Below are positions 40,301 to 50,770 of a DNA stretch of 64,000 nucleotides, in pieces (position 1 is the first letter of the stretch; every line of letters starts with the position of its first letter). The position numbers and the translations under genes were made by a program. Under the pieces are notes generated by a model. That model saw nothing but the letters and a program-made list of their open reading frames with translations, did not search any database and had not been told where the DNA came from. Source of the stretch: Rhineura floridana (taxonomy: Eukaryota > Chordata > Lepidosauria > Squamata > Rhineuridae); contig NC_084482.1 of NCBI RefSeq assembly GCF_030035675.1, forward strand, positions 222,376,943-222,440,942. The letters are read 5' to 3'.

Positions 40301-40636
40301 CACACCTACACTATGTGAATTCAGCTTTAATTGATCCAAGAGACCCCAGTGCTCTGCAAACTTATGTGGGAGGAAACATCCTTAAAAGGTGGGCTGTGAT
40401 ATGCAGCCTTTGTGCCTCATCCACCATCAAGAAAAAGCCTGCAGGGGACCAGCCAAACAGTTTTACACATGAGAGGACGAATATCCTGGAGGTAAGTAGG
40501 ATCAGGTAGATACTTGAGCTGAAACATTGGTTCCCCACTAATGAGTAAAAGGATTTTGAGGTGATAAAGAAAAGCTTCAGATTGGTGGAAGCAATAGAGG
40601 GAGAGTGTTGGTTTTAGGCCTTACAGTAAGTTAAAG
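40300..40636 (+). repeat. Zinc-finger-locus duplication, block 1 copy A (partner 57010-57371)
   Basis: TTCAGCTTTAATTGATCCAA through GGCCTTACAGTAAGTTAAAG is colinear with 57030-57371, and both follow a BovB tail. It includes a 57-codon stretch (40321-40491) open in both copies that ends CTGGAG|GTAAGTAG, a good donor. Function unknown. Confidence 0.8.
40321..40491 (+). CDS. Candidate exon of unknown family, present in two copies
   Basis: Open frame SALIDPRDPSALQTYVGGNI, continuing to ERTNILE with a consensus donor GAG|GTAAGT. The copy at 57040-57210 keeps frame and donor. Most nucleotide differences change amino acids (about six replacements in 57), which does not favour conservation of a protein. 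An untranslated or non-functional exon is equally possible. I do not recognise the sequence. Confidence 0.25.
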
Positions 40637-40852
40637 AGGGCTCTGGCTGGGAAGCGCAGGGTGTGCTGTCCTAGGATCCCAGAATTATAGGTACTAAATT
40701 GGCCCCCCAGAGTCTTCCTGGCAGGGAAACGGGGGTGTAGGAAATGATGGCAGCTCCACCGGATAATCTGAAATGCATAGTGGGTCAAATTTGCAAAGCA
40801 GGGGTGCCAGGAAGGGAGTAAGAAGGCTATCCTTAACCTCTCCTAATTCTAA

Positions 40853-40974
40853 CAGAAGAGGTCGCCATCTCCTGAATCTCCTGCATGATCTCCTTGTACA
40901 GAGCTCTCTAGTCTGGATCCAGCTGAGCCTGTTCCTCCTGGGTGAAGTACAAGGACACTTCCTCAAAGGTCACC
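40853..40974 (-). pseudogene. Degenerate KRAB A-box exon
   Basis: After a pyrimidine-rich acceptor (CTTCTTCCAG|GGTGACC) the minus strand codes VTFEEVSLYFTQEEQAQLDP, D, stop, RALYKEIMQEIQEM. This follows the KRAB A box (VTFEDVAVYFSEEEW..LDP.QR.LY.EVM.E) that recruits the KAP1 (TRIM28) co-repressor in KRAB zinc-finger proteins. TAG stands where the family has Gln, and the Trp after EEE is Gln, so it cannot give a normal KRAB domain. It lies downstream of the zinc-finger exon at 45345-47128 on the same strand, so it belongs to another, lost gene copy. Confidence 0.75.
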
Positions 40975-41249
40975 CTGGAAGAAGAAAACCATTGCCTTCC
41001 TCATTAATACTCCCAGGCAAGGCGTGGACATCATCTGCCCTCCACTCGCACTCTGAAGAGAGGTGGGGCAAGCGGGATCTTTTCCTTTAGTGTCCACAAA
41101 TCATCTCAGGTCCAGATGGCATCTACCTGAGAGGTCTGAAACCAACCTAAATGTGTCATTGCTGATCTTCTAACAAAAATATGTACCTTCTCCCAAAGAC
41201 TTGCTACCATATGGACTGGCAAATGCATTTGAAAGCGAAATGGACACAG

Positions 41250-41797
41250 TGTCATGGCCCTGTCAGAGGACTCCTCAGATGAGGACGACTCGGGAGTAAC
41301 AGCAGCAGACCCAGGAGCAGCAGGAGACACGGAGGAGCCTCCTGAGAATCCAGCTCCTTCTGCCCCTCAGCTGCAGAGCACCCCAGGGACAGCAGAGGCC
41401 CTGCAGCCAGACACAGACAGTGAACAGAATACTCCCCCCTCACCTGCAGAACGTAGACAGCAGAAGGTCAGGCAGAAGAGAGGCAGGCCTGTCTCCTTAA
41501 GGCCCAAACGCTGAGGGCTCACACCTGCTGTCCATCCTGCTCTTTATAAGGCACACCTTGGCTGCAGCTTGTGGCTGACTGCAACGTCAGGCGTGGCTTT
41601 GTGTAGACCTAGTTTCCCTGCAGCATCTCTTTGACTGACCCCCTTGGCAATTGATCCCGGACCTCCACTGACCTCGCTTCTGGACTTCTGACTCGGCAAG
41701 TACGCTTCGGATAGGCCTGGCAGATTTACAACCCGACTGCTGGCTAAGGACTTTCCTTCCCTGCCAAAGACCCAGGAATTTCCAGCCCCCCCTGACA
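41250..41797 (+). mobile_element. LTR-type fossil
   Basis: A 548-bp unit from TGTCATGGCCCTGTC to CCCCCTGACA (ends TGTCA/TGACA). It has a TATA-like CTCTTTATAAGGC near 41540 and an 86-codon open stretch rich in Asp, Glu and Pro that turns basic at its end. Flanking bases do not repeat. Gypsy-like by layout; solo or partial, age uncertain. Confidence 0.45.
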
Positions 41798-42100
41798 CTG
41801 CTGATGTAGTGTAGAGCTGACACACAGGAGGTATCCGGGAAATCAGAGCCCTGTTAGCTGTTCCGGGAAAAGTAGTGGAAAATATTATCAAAAGCAGAAT
41901 TACCAAACATGGAGTACAACACAGCAATCATGGGATACGAGGAAATACACTCTCATGCATAAGGAAGTGTTTAAAGATCAGGAAGGAGAAAGCAGGAATA
42001 AATGAACAGTTCTCCCAATGGAGGAATGTAAAAAGTGCCCCCACAACAATCATCAGGATTAGTACCTGTGATTTGGGATGAGAAGCGAGGTAACCAACTT
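41798..42100 (+). other. Possible LINE RT scrap
   Basis: LLAVPGKVVENIIKSRITKH (about 41850-41910) resembles the start of non-LTR reverse transcriptase domains (..PGKV.E.....I.KH). Too short to classify. Confidence 0.3.
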
Positions 42101-42103
42101 TGC

Positions 42104-43277
42104 TCATAGAATCATAGAATAGTAGAGTTGGAAGGGGCCTATAAGGCTGTCGAATCCAACCCCCTGCTCAATGCAGGAATCCAAATCAAAGCATTCCCGA
42201 CAGATGGCAGACTGGGATAGGTCTCAACTTATAAGGCTTGTTGAATGAGGAAAGTAACTGGGATAAAACTAAGGGAACTGAACACTGGTACTGAAAGTCC
42301 CTGTCCTCCGCACGTCATGAGCTGATCTGACAAGGTTTTACAAGTAAAAAGGGGCAGAGTTTGACTAGCATAATGTGCCCCTGTTTTGAAAAGAGAGGTG
42401 GAGACACACTGGAAGTGGCACAACAAAAAGAAGCCAGTTTATTAGATGGCTGTTCAGCTGCCTCTTGAAGGCCTCCAGTGTTGGAGAGCCCACTACCTCT
42501 CTAGGTCATTGGTCCCATTGTTGTATGGCTCTAACAGTTAGGAAGTTTTTCCTGATGTCCAGTCGAAATCTGGCTTCCTGCAACTTGAGCCCATTATTCC
42601 GTGTCCTGCACTCTGGGATGATCGAGAAGAGATCCCGGCCCTCCTCTACGTAACAACCTTTCATGTACTTGAAGAGTGCTATGATATGTCCTCTCAGTCT
42701 TCTCTTCTCCAGGCTAAACATGCCCAGTTCTTTCAGTTTCTCCTCATAGGGCTTTTTTTCCAGTCCCCTGATCATCTTTGTTGCCCTCCTCTGAACCCGT
42801 TCCAGTTTGTCTGCATCCTTCTTGAAGTGTGGAGACCAGAACTGGATGCAGTATTCAAGATGAGGCCTAACCAGTGCTGAATAGAGGGGAACTAATACTT
42901 CACGCGATTTGGAAACTATACTTCTGTTAATGCAGCCTAATATAGCATTTGCCTTTTTTGCAGCCACATCACTGTTGGCTCATATTCAGCTTGAGATCAA
43001 CGACAATCCCAAGATCCTTCTCCCATGTCATACTGCTGAGCCAAGTATCCCCCATCTTATAACTGTGGATTTGATTTCTTTTTCCTAAATGTAGAACTTT
43101 GCATTTATCCCTGTTGAATTTCATTCTGTTGTTTTCAGCCCAATGCTCCAGCCTATCGAGGTCCCTTTGAATTTTGTTTCTGTCTTCCACGGTATCAGCT
43201 ATGCCCCCCAACTTTGTATCATCTGCAAAATTGATAAGCATGCTTTGTACCTCCTCATCCAAGTTGTTAATAAAAAT
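42104..43277 (-). mobile_element. CR1 LINE (family a) with a 240-bp insert
   Basis: 3' end 42104-42207 (ATAGAATCATAGAATAGTAG), insert, then 42447-43277 coding the RT C-terminus: [57 protein letters not shown] and [11 protein letters not shown]. One frame change separates the two coding parts near 42968. The insert (about 42208-42446), bounded by AGATGG on both sides, starts with an L2-b-like CAGACTGGGATAGGTCTCAA. Confidence 0.93.
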
Positions 43278-43400
43278 GTTGTTTTTAACCTTTTTTTAAA
43301 GATGTCTTCAAACTTTTTTAAAAAAATGCTTTAAAAGATGTTTTGTTTTAATATATTTTAAAGTCTGTCCTTATGACATTTTAAAGTGTTTTTAATGAAA
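43278..43400 (+). mobile_element. L2-like (family b) tail scrap
   Basis: GATGTTTTGTTTTAATATAT and TTTTAAAGTCTGTCCTTATG match the family-b tail. Abuts the CR1. Confidence 0.6.
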
Positions 43401-43429
43401 GATAGACAGTTAGACAGATAGATAGAAAG

Positions 43430-43795
43430 AAAGGTGCGTGGTGTGGAGAAACTGAATAATATCCTCTGATTTAGTAGGGAACTTACACCTGGCATGTAGG
43501 AAGTAGCTCCCACCAATCTGCACCTGTTTCAGGAAAAATGTCACTCGCTAAACAGTTTGTCTGCCAGGCTACCCTAAAACAAGGGGGGCAGGGCCACGTT
43601 TCTGCTTCCCTAAATTAAAGGGTGACCTTAATTCTAACAGAATAGGAAACTGGGGAGGGCTGGCAGAATGGCAGTATTGAAAGAATAGCCTCACTATTCA
43701 ACTATCACAGCTGAACTAAAGGACAAAGGACGACACATGAAGTGGCCCATTTAGTGCACTGTTGTCTACTTAGCTCTGTTTTATTAAAAAAAAGG
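43430..43795. repeat. Zinc-finger-locus duplication, block 2 copy A (partner 57475-57838)
   Basis: GTGGTGTGGAGAAACTG, CTCTGATTTAGTAGGGAACT, TCACTCGCTAAACAGTTTGT, CTATCACAGCTGAAC and AGGACAAAGGACGACACA are shared in order with 57475-57838. Confidence 0.85.
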
Positions 43796-43799
43796 TTTA

Positions 43800-44300
43800 A
43801 AAACATATTAAAAAGCCATTCCAACACAGACGCAGACTGGGGTAGGTCTCAAGCTAAAAGGCATGTTGAAAGAGGAAAGTCCTCAAAAGGCTCCAAAAAG
43901 ATAGCAGAGATGGCACCTGCCTAATATTTAAGGGGAGGGAACTCCACAGGGTAGGTGCCGCCACACTAAAGGTCCATTTCCTACGTTGTGCAGAACGGAC
44001 CTCCTGATGAGATGGTATCTGCAGGAGGCCCTCACCTGCAGCGTGCAGTGATCGACTGGGTGCATAAGGGATAAGACGGTCTTTCAGGTATCTTGGTCCC
44101 AAGCTGTACAGGGCTTTGTATGCCAAAACTAGAACCTTGAACTTGGCACAGTAGCAAATGGGCAGTCAGTGCAATTTTTTCAGCAGCAGCAGCAGCAGGA
44201 GCGACATGTTGAAGATATCCTGCCCCACTGAGCAGACTCGCTGCTGCGTTTTGCACCAGCTGCAGCTTCCGGACCAACCTCAAGAGCCTGATACTGAACT
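43800..44300 (-). mobile_element. L2-like LINE (family b)
   Basis: Minus strand: MAYKALYSLGPRYLKDRLIP, EGLLQIPSHQEVRSAQRRK, WTFSVAAPTLWSSLPLNI and LLSFWSLLRTFLFQHAF. Upstream RT sequence is decayed ([20 protein letters not shown]). Confidence 0.9.
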
Positions 44301-44454
44301 GCCTAGTCCAGCCTTTCCCAACTAGTGGGCCACCAGGTGCTGTTTGACCACAACTCCCATCAGCCTCAGCCAGCATTGCCAATGGTCAGGAAAGATGGTT
44401 ATTGTGGTCCAACAACATCTGGTGGCCCACTAGTTGGGAAAGGCTGGCCTAGTC
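44301..44454. mobile_element. Complete hAT-like MITE with 8-bp target duplication
   Basis: GCCTAGTC at 44301-44308 and 44447-44454 flanks a 138-bp element. Its inverted ends are CAGCCTTTCCCAACTAGTGG and its complement. Inner arms are CAACTCCCATCAGCCTCAGC and GTGGTCCAACAACATCTGG. No coding. The 8-bp duplication is the hAT signature. Confidence 0.93.
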
Positions 44455-44589
44455 CTTCCCCCAGGCACACTTCCCTCCCTCCCCCAATGCAGGCCATGGC
44501 AGCTCCAGTCCAAAGTGGAAGACCGGCATAGATGCTGCTCAAGCCTGATGGCATTTTCCTGCTAAAATTGACCCAACGTGGACCCTGCA

Positions 44590-44705
44590 GTGAAGGCAGG
44601 CTCTTCTCTCCCAGAGGCTACAGAATCAACCTCTTGCATCACTTGGGTCTTCTTTCCTGGGCAATGTGGATAGGATTCCTCAGTGAAGGCCACTCTCTTT
44701 AAACT
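44590..44705 (-). pseudogene. Degenerate KRAB A-box-like exon
   Basis: Minus strand codes RVAFTEESYPHCPGKKTQVM, then QEVDSVASG. It aligns by eye with the KRAB A box (VAFTEEEW.LLDPGQR.LY.EVMQENYENVASL), with the middle decayed. No good splice borders were established. It lies downstream of the zinc-finger exon on the same strand. Confidence 0.45.
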
Positions 44706-45344
44706 GGATCCGTGCCTTCCTTGTGTGGTTAAGGCTGGCAGAGTCAGACGTGATGCGCTCTTGGCCCAAATTCTGGCATTTGAATCTGGGCCCAGTTGAA
44801 GGTGCTGGTTTTAGCCTGCAAAGTCTCCACGGCTGGGGATTTGCTGAAGACACACTTTTCACCCTTTCCTTTGAGCCCTGAGAGAGATGTTTTTAGAACG
44901 CAGACTATTAACTGATTTCAAAGTTGTATTTTTAAACCGCTGTAACCCATGGCTGGATTAAGGTGGTTGGGGGCCCTGGTACAGTTCCCCAGATAGGGGC
45001 CCCATTTTCCCCACAAAAGGAAGTGTGTGGGATAAGGTACCAGAAAATATGTCTTGAGGTGTATTAAAGACTAACATATTTATTCTTACAGAAACTTTTA
45101 CAGAATACAAAAAATACTCTGAGCATGTGCAGTTTCACAACTCTCAGCAAAACACAAACAAAATATTTTAGCAAACTTATTAAACAAAAAGAAAATACTC
45201 TGAGCATGTGCCGTTTTGTATTTTAAAGTCACTTATTGTTTTTTCTCACTTCCCAACTTGGGCCAGTCACCAATTCTCAGCCTAACCTACCTTGCATGGC
45301 TGGTGTGAAGATATAGGAGTCATAAAATGGGTCATAAAGGGAAC
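44706..45344. other. 3' side of the zinc-finger gene
   Basis: SINE scrap at about 45258-45325 (CTTGGGCCAGTCACCAATTC, CTAACCTACCTTGCATGGCT). An AT-rich part (45060-45240) repeats GAAAATACTCTGAGCATGTG and a near copy. Nothing else seen. Confidence 0.45.
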
Positions 45345-47128
45345 TTAGTGCTTGTGCCAGAGGCATCTCATTTTCGCTTTTTCCACACTCCAAGCATGTA
45401 TAAGGTTTTCCCCTGTGTGACATCTTTGATGCGAAGTAAGGTAGCTACTCTCACTGAACCTCTTTCCACACTCCAAGCATTGATAAGGTTTGTCTCCTGT
45501 GTGACATCTCTGATGCGAAGTAAGGTGGCTACTCTGACTGAAGCTCTTTCCACACTCCAAGCATTTATAAGGTTTGTCCCCTGTGTGAGTTCTTTGATGC
45601 ACCGTAAGTGTGCTACTCTGACTGAAGCTTTTTCCACACTCGAAGCATTTATAAGGTTTGTCCCCTGTGTGAATTCTTTCATGCACTGTAAGGGAGCATC
45701 TCTCACTGAAGCTCTTACCACACTCCAAGCATTTATAAGGTTTGTCCCCTGTGTGACATCTTTGATGCGAAGTAAGGGTGCCACTCTGACTGAAGCTCTT
45801 TCCACACTCCAAGCATTTATAAGGTTTGTCTCCTGTGTGAGTTCTTTGATGATTACTAAGGGTGCTACTCTGACTGAAGCTCTTCCCACACTCCAAACAT
45901 TTATAAGGTTTTTCTCCTGTGTGAGTTCTTTGATGTTTACTAAGGGTGCTACTCCAACTGAAGGCCTTTCCACACTCACAACATCTATAAGGTTTGTATC
46001 CTGTATGAGTTTTGTGATGCAAAATAAGGGTGCTACTCTGACTGAAGCTCTTTCCACACTCGAAACATGTATAAGATTTGTCCCCTGTATGAGTTCTATG
46101 ATGTGAAGTAAGGTGGCCACTCTGACTGAAGCTCTTTCCACACTCCAAGCATTTATAGGGTTTGTCTCCTGTGTGACATCTTTGATGTACAGTAATGTGG
46201 CTACTCCACTTGAAGCTCTTTCCACACTCCAAGCATTGATAAGGTTTGTCCCCTGTGTGAGTTCTTTCATGTTTACTAAGGGTGCTACTGTGACTGAAGC
46301 TCTTTCCACACTCCAAGCACTGGTAAGGTTTGTCCCCTGTGTGAGTTCTTTGATGCACATTAAGGTTGGTACTACACCTGAAGCTCTTTCCACACTCCAA
46401 GCATTGATAAGGTTTGTCCCCTGTGTGAGTTTTGTGATGCAAAGTAAGGGTGCTACTCTGACTGAAGCTCTTTCCACACTCCAAGCATTTATAAGGTTTG
46501 TCCCCTGTGTGAGTTTTGTGATGCGAAGTAAGGTGGCCACTCCGACTGAAGCTCTTTCCACACTGCAAGCATTTATAAGGTTTGTCCCCTGTGTGAATTC
46601 TTTGATGCGAAGTAAGGTGGCCACTCTGACTGAAGCTCTTTCCACACTCCAAGCATTTATGAGGTTTGTCCCCTGTGTGAGTTTTGTGATGCGAAGTAAG
46701 GGTGCTACTCTGACTGAAGCTCTTTCCACACTCCAAGCATTTATGAGGTTTGTCCCCTGTGTGAGTTTTGTGATGCGAAGTAAGGTGGCCACTCCGACTG
46801 AAGCTCTTTCCACACTCATAGCATTTATAAGGTTTGACTCCTGTGTGAGTTCTTTGATGCAAAGTAAGGGTGCTATTCCGACTGAAGCTCTTTCCACACT
46901 CCAAGCATGTATAAGGTTTGTCTCCTGTGTGAGTTCTTTGATGCAAAGTAAGGGCGCTACTCCACCTGAAGCTCTTTCCACACTCGAAGCATGTATGAGG
47001 TTTGTCCCCTGTGTGAGTCTGTCTCTCCTCTTGTCTCTTTGCTCCATCTTGACTCCTCAGTTTCTGCTCAGCTTTTTCCAGTGATACTTCAGATAGTTCT
47101 CCTTCAGCCTTGACCCCCCAGATGTATC
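45345..47128 (-). CDS. C2H2 zinc-finger protein, terminal exon with 19 fingers
   Basis: Putative DNA-binding transcription regulator. The exon starts after the acceptor GATTCCATTAG. It codes a short leader ([20 protein letters not shown]), then 19 consecutive fingers of C-X2-C-X12-H-X3-H, 28 residues each, nearly all with the [11 protein letters not shown] pattern. Linkers are mostly TGDKPY instead of the usual TGEKPY. Recognition helices recur in few types ([35 protein letters not shown]), which suggests recent internal duplication. After finger 19 the linker reads [11 protein letters not shown]: one A is missing from the run that would code GEKPY, so the frame shifts and ends 21 residues later within what would be a twentieth finger. 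Upstream exons (KRAB, SCAN or other) were not found adjacent. A CpG-rich block at 57.8-58.3 kb is a possible distant promoter. Family certain, individual orthology unknown. Confidence 0.9.
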
Positions 47129-47129
47129 C

Positions 47130-47560
47130 TAATGGAATCAAAAAAGAAAGGAGATAAAATGCTGTGGCAAAATCCTGTGAATATATTATGATTTGTACTT
47201 TGAAAACATATTTCTGGGAGCTCTGTTGCTATCAGAGTTTAAATGTCAAAGCTCGAGGCCTTGTATAGATTTATTTTAGCAGTAGGTGCTTGGTAACAGG
47301 TTGTGAAAAGAGACGCAGAGAGAGTAGGGTTGCAATATTCCAATTCCAGAAATCCGGGGGGCTGATTTGCATACTATGCAAATTATAAATTAGTTACATA
47401 ATTTCCATATTATGCAGACCATGTCCTAATTAGGCAAATTAATCATATTAATTTGCATTGTCCTGTTGTTTTGTTTTTGTGCCTAGCAACTACCACCAAA
47501 AACTGGGGGACGATGTGAAGATTTTTTAAAAAAATCCTTCATTTTCAACCTTAAAGGCCT
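47130..47560. other. Intron/upstream of the zinc-finger exon; AT-rich repeat
   Basis: About 47320-47475 holds CAATATTCCAATTCCAGAAA and palindromic ATTTGCATACTATGCAAAT with further ATTTGCAT-like octamers. It reads like a dispersed reptile repeat. Confidence 0.4.
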
Positions 47561-47561
47561 A

Positions 47562-47720
47562 TTATGGAATATTTATTTATTAAGAGGATTTATATCCTGC
47601 CTTTCCACACTGTTAAAAACGGATTTCAGGGCAGGTTACAAACATAGTAAAAACAATAAAAATGCACAATCAATGTAAAAACATAATAAAAACACAACGA
47701 ACATAAAACAAGTCAATGCA
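47562..47720 (-). mobile_element. LINE 3' tail (L2-like)
   Basis: ATTTATTTATTAAGAGGATT and GGGCAGGTTACAAACATAGT on the plus strand resemble the inverted L2 tails at 9001 and 61199. Confidence 0.55.
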
Positions 47721-48740
47721 GCAGTATAAAAATCGTTCTACTTTTAACGCAGATAGAAATCAAGATTTCAATATTATCAGTTTTGTCAATCATCTTATCT
47801 AAAGAGCGCATGTCTGAGCATGTAAGAACTGTCTTTAGTACACTGATTCTCACACATCCAATCAGAGAGAGGGGAAATGCAGCCTTCTTTGATAGAGGCT
47901 GGAACTTGATGAAGACTCGGGTGCTGGCACCTCTTTTGTAAAAAATAAAATAAAAATACAGTGAATTCTAGAGATCTGGCAAGCTGTGGTAGCATTAGAT
48001 AGGGTATCTGTGCCATTCCTATTAGTCTTAAGGGGGGGGGAAGGTTACACCCCCACTGCATTGAATATATGCATAGAGAGAGAGAGAGGCTGTGTGTGTA
48101 TATAATATGTGTGTATGTATATATAATATGCGCACACACACACACACATATCCATCCCTGGGGAGATGGAAGTAGGGTGATCTTTGGTGGGGAGATGCCT
48201 GCCAGTCATTTTGAAGAAGGGTATGCATTAAAAAATAATTTTTAGCCTTTTCTGAATTGCTGAACAGAGGCTCTGTCAGGCAACAGGGTGAGTGAGGCAG
48301 CATTCCAATGCAACTTTACTTAGGAGTAAGCACCATTTAACAAGGTGGGTGCAGGGCTGAAAAATACAAATGCTAGTATCACTGCCTTTTCTACAGAGAG
48401 GTTTGCTTTTATGTCTTGTATCTGTTCAGGGGAGGGAGTGTTTGGTGGAATCAAACCCTTTTATTCCATCCTCCATGATGACAGGCAGACCCTCCCATTG
48501 CATTCGCCACTTAAGACACACATCCTGAGAAATGCAACTGAGATGAAAGCGGCTTCTCCTTGCTGACGCAACCAGAAAGTGTATGGGTAAGGGGTGGAGC
48601 AGCTGCAGGTGTTGATCAAGTGGGCATGTGCAGTTTTCTAACCTGCTAGATTCTGCATATGCAGCAGGCAATCAGACTAAAATTCTTGATTTTTCCAGGA
48701 CAACTGTGGTGTCCCTCATTGGCTAACAACAATGGTAGGT
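47721..48740. other. Unassigned stretch with microsatellites
   Basis: 48073-48150 holds GAGAGAGAGAGAG, TGTGTGTGTAT, ATATAATATG and CACACACACACA runs. Nothing coding recognised. Confidence 0.4.
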
Positions 48741-48958
48741 GGGAATCAGGGTTGCCAGGTCAGAAGCATCCCAAAACCTGAGATTTCAGGGGTGGGCCTT
48801 AGTGATGTCAGGGGGTGGGCCTGAGTGATGTCACAGGGGCTGGCCCGAGTGCTGTCATTAAGCATGATACATTAAGCATCAATCACAGTTGCTTGGAGCA
48901 TACAATTAAAAAATGTTTGTCTGATTGGAAATTAAGATAGAAATCCTAGCTAAAAGAT
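48740..48958. repeat. Unclassified interspersed repeat
   Basis: GGGTTGCCAGGTCAGAAGCA, then GGGTGGGCCT..GTGATGTCA repeated three times with variation (about 48793-48860). Short internal direct repeat of about 27 bp. Family not named. Confidence 0.45.
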
Positions 48959-49390
48959 GGAGCCTGGGTAGGGAACATTTACTCTAGCCCATCTGCTTTT
49001 GGCAAGAAGGGTTTAAGTGCCCTCAGGCCAGGCCAATCACCAGAAGGCCATTGTAGGAATAAAGGAGCCTAGTGTTGTGGAGATGTTAGATGGGAGCACT
49101 GAGGAGTAAAGATGGATGCCCCTGAAGGCTGCAATTCTAAACAGATGTACTAAGGGACTAAGCCCCATAGAACTCAACAGGACTTACTTCTGAGTAGATA
49201 TAGTTTGGATTGTGCTGTTAGTAAAGCTCAACTAGGGATCCTCTGCAAAGACATCCATATCCAAGCAGGGTTGGCAACCCCCTGCCTGGAATGCCCTGCC
49301 CTTATCTTTTAACATGGCTGCTCCAAACTTCTTTACAGATTTGACCCTTCACTTCAGAAAGAGGTCTGAGAAATGAGTAAGAGTAAGAAG

Positions 49391-49884
49391 ATTCTCTACC
49401 CTTTTCTGTCTCCCCTGTGGGCTGCTATAAACTCACTTTGACAGCCAACCCAATTCCAGTGAGTAATAATTGACAGAGAGAAAACAGGCAGCAGCTTGGG
49501 AACAACAACTGCAGCCACACTTTCAAATATGTGAATTCTCTTTTACCACTATTGGGCAAGAAACAAACTTCCATGCAACCAACAAGGTGCATCATCAATG
49601 GGTTTAAGAGGGTTGAGCTGAGCACATTCGACCACTGCTGTTGCTTCTATGGCTGTAAAGGAGTGAGGTTAAAGATAAGTGAAATGCAAATAGAAAAAAA
49701 CAAAACAAAAGGCAGTGATACTTTCCAAAATGCAATACCATACCAACCACAAGATTCCTATGAATAAGGCAGAAAACTCAGCATCCCACAACCAGTCATG
49801 ATTCAAAACAAAAAACCCATATTAAAAAAAATCCTGGCAGCCAGTCAGCCAAGGTCACAAAAATCCCCATGCAGCACAACCTGA
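49391..49884. other. Copy-B-specific sequence, unassigned
   Basis: Absent from copy A, where AAGAGTAAGAAG runs straight into TATCTTTTAAAATTG. No coding recognised. Confidence 0.4.
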
Positions 49885-50335
49885 CGCAGGGACTGCAGTT
49901 AATGCAGAATGCTACAGCACGATTGCTGACATGAAATCTGCATTGGTTGCTGATTTGCTACCAGGCCAAGTTCAAGCTGTGCTTTCCATGTTATGGATGC
50001 CACATAGTACAGTACTTGTTCTGCTCTTGTAAGAAATCAGTCCTGTAAAGTGGCAGTGCCTATGCTTTGGAACTCCTTGCCTATTGACATTAGGCAGATG
50101 CCTCTTTTCAGCACCTGCTAAAATCATTTTTCTTGAGGCAAGCCTCTCCAGGCATGTAGAAGCATTTTTAAATGTTTTTAACTCATTGTTGGTTTTATTA
50201 TTTTGAATGTTTTTAAATACCTGTCCTTGACTGTTTTTGCCAATAATGTTCTTGTTTTAATTCTTTCTGTAAACCGCTTTGAGATTTCTTACAAGCAGTA
50301 TATAAATGTTGTAAATAATAATACATAAATAAATT
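49885..50335 (+). mobile_element. L2-like LINE 3' end
   Basis: Decayed RT C-terminus (CTGCAGTTAATGCAGAATGC, CTGCATTGGTTGCTGATTTG, GCTTTGGAACTCCTTGCC), then TTCTTTCTGTAAACCGCTTT and AATAATACATAAATAAA. Confidence 0.8.
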
Positions 50336-50389
50336 CTGGAGTCACTGTGGCCGTTGAGTCTCTTCCCACTTTACAAACAAAGGAATCTG

Positions 50390-50500
50390 CCTTATACTGA
50401 CTCAGGCCATTTGGTACCATCTAGCTCAGGACTGATGACATGGACTAGCATCGGCTCTCCAGGATTCCAGGCAACCAATGAGCTACAACCCTCCCCTTGT
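50390..50500. mobile_element. Reptile interspersed repeat fragment
   Basis: ATCTGCCTTATACTGACTCA and CATCGGCTCTCCAGGATTCC: a widespread sauropsid repeat fragment of uncertain class. Confidence 0.4.
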
Positions 50501-50572
50501 TTAAAAAAGTATCTTTTAAAATTGTTCTTTGCAATTCACTCCTGAATGCACATCATACTTAGGGCAGATCCA

Positions 50573-50770
50573 CACCCATTCATTTATAGCACATGCAACA
50601 CCCATTTGAAGCACATGAATCCCACCACAGAATCATGGGAACTGCAGTTTGTTAAGAGTGGTGAGAACTATAACTGTGAGGGGAAAACTACACTTCTCAG
50701 GATTCTTTAGAGGAAATCATGCACTTTAAATGTGAGTTGGATGTGCTTTAAATGTGTTGATCTACTTAAT
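50573..50770. mobile_element. MITE-like palindromic repeat
   Basis: Duplicate of 1448-1660 (AGGGCAGATCCACACCCATT ... CACTTTAAATGTGAG). Confidence 0.55.

Noticed and set aside
45368-47047. Second- and opposite-frame open stretches over the zinc-finger exon (559 codons on the minus strand; 259 and 323 on the plus)
   Set aside because: They are periodic shadows of the 84-bp finger repeat. The C2H2 frame alone has the zinc ligands.
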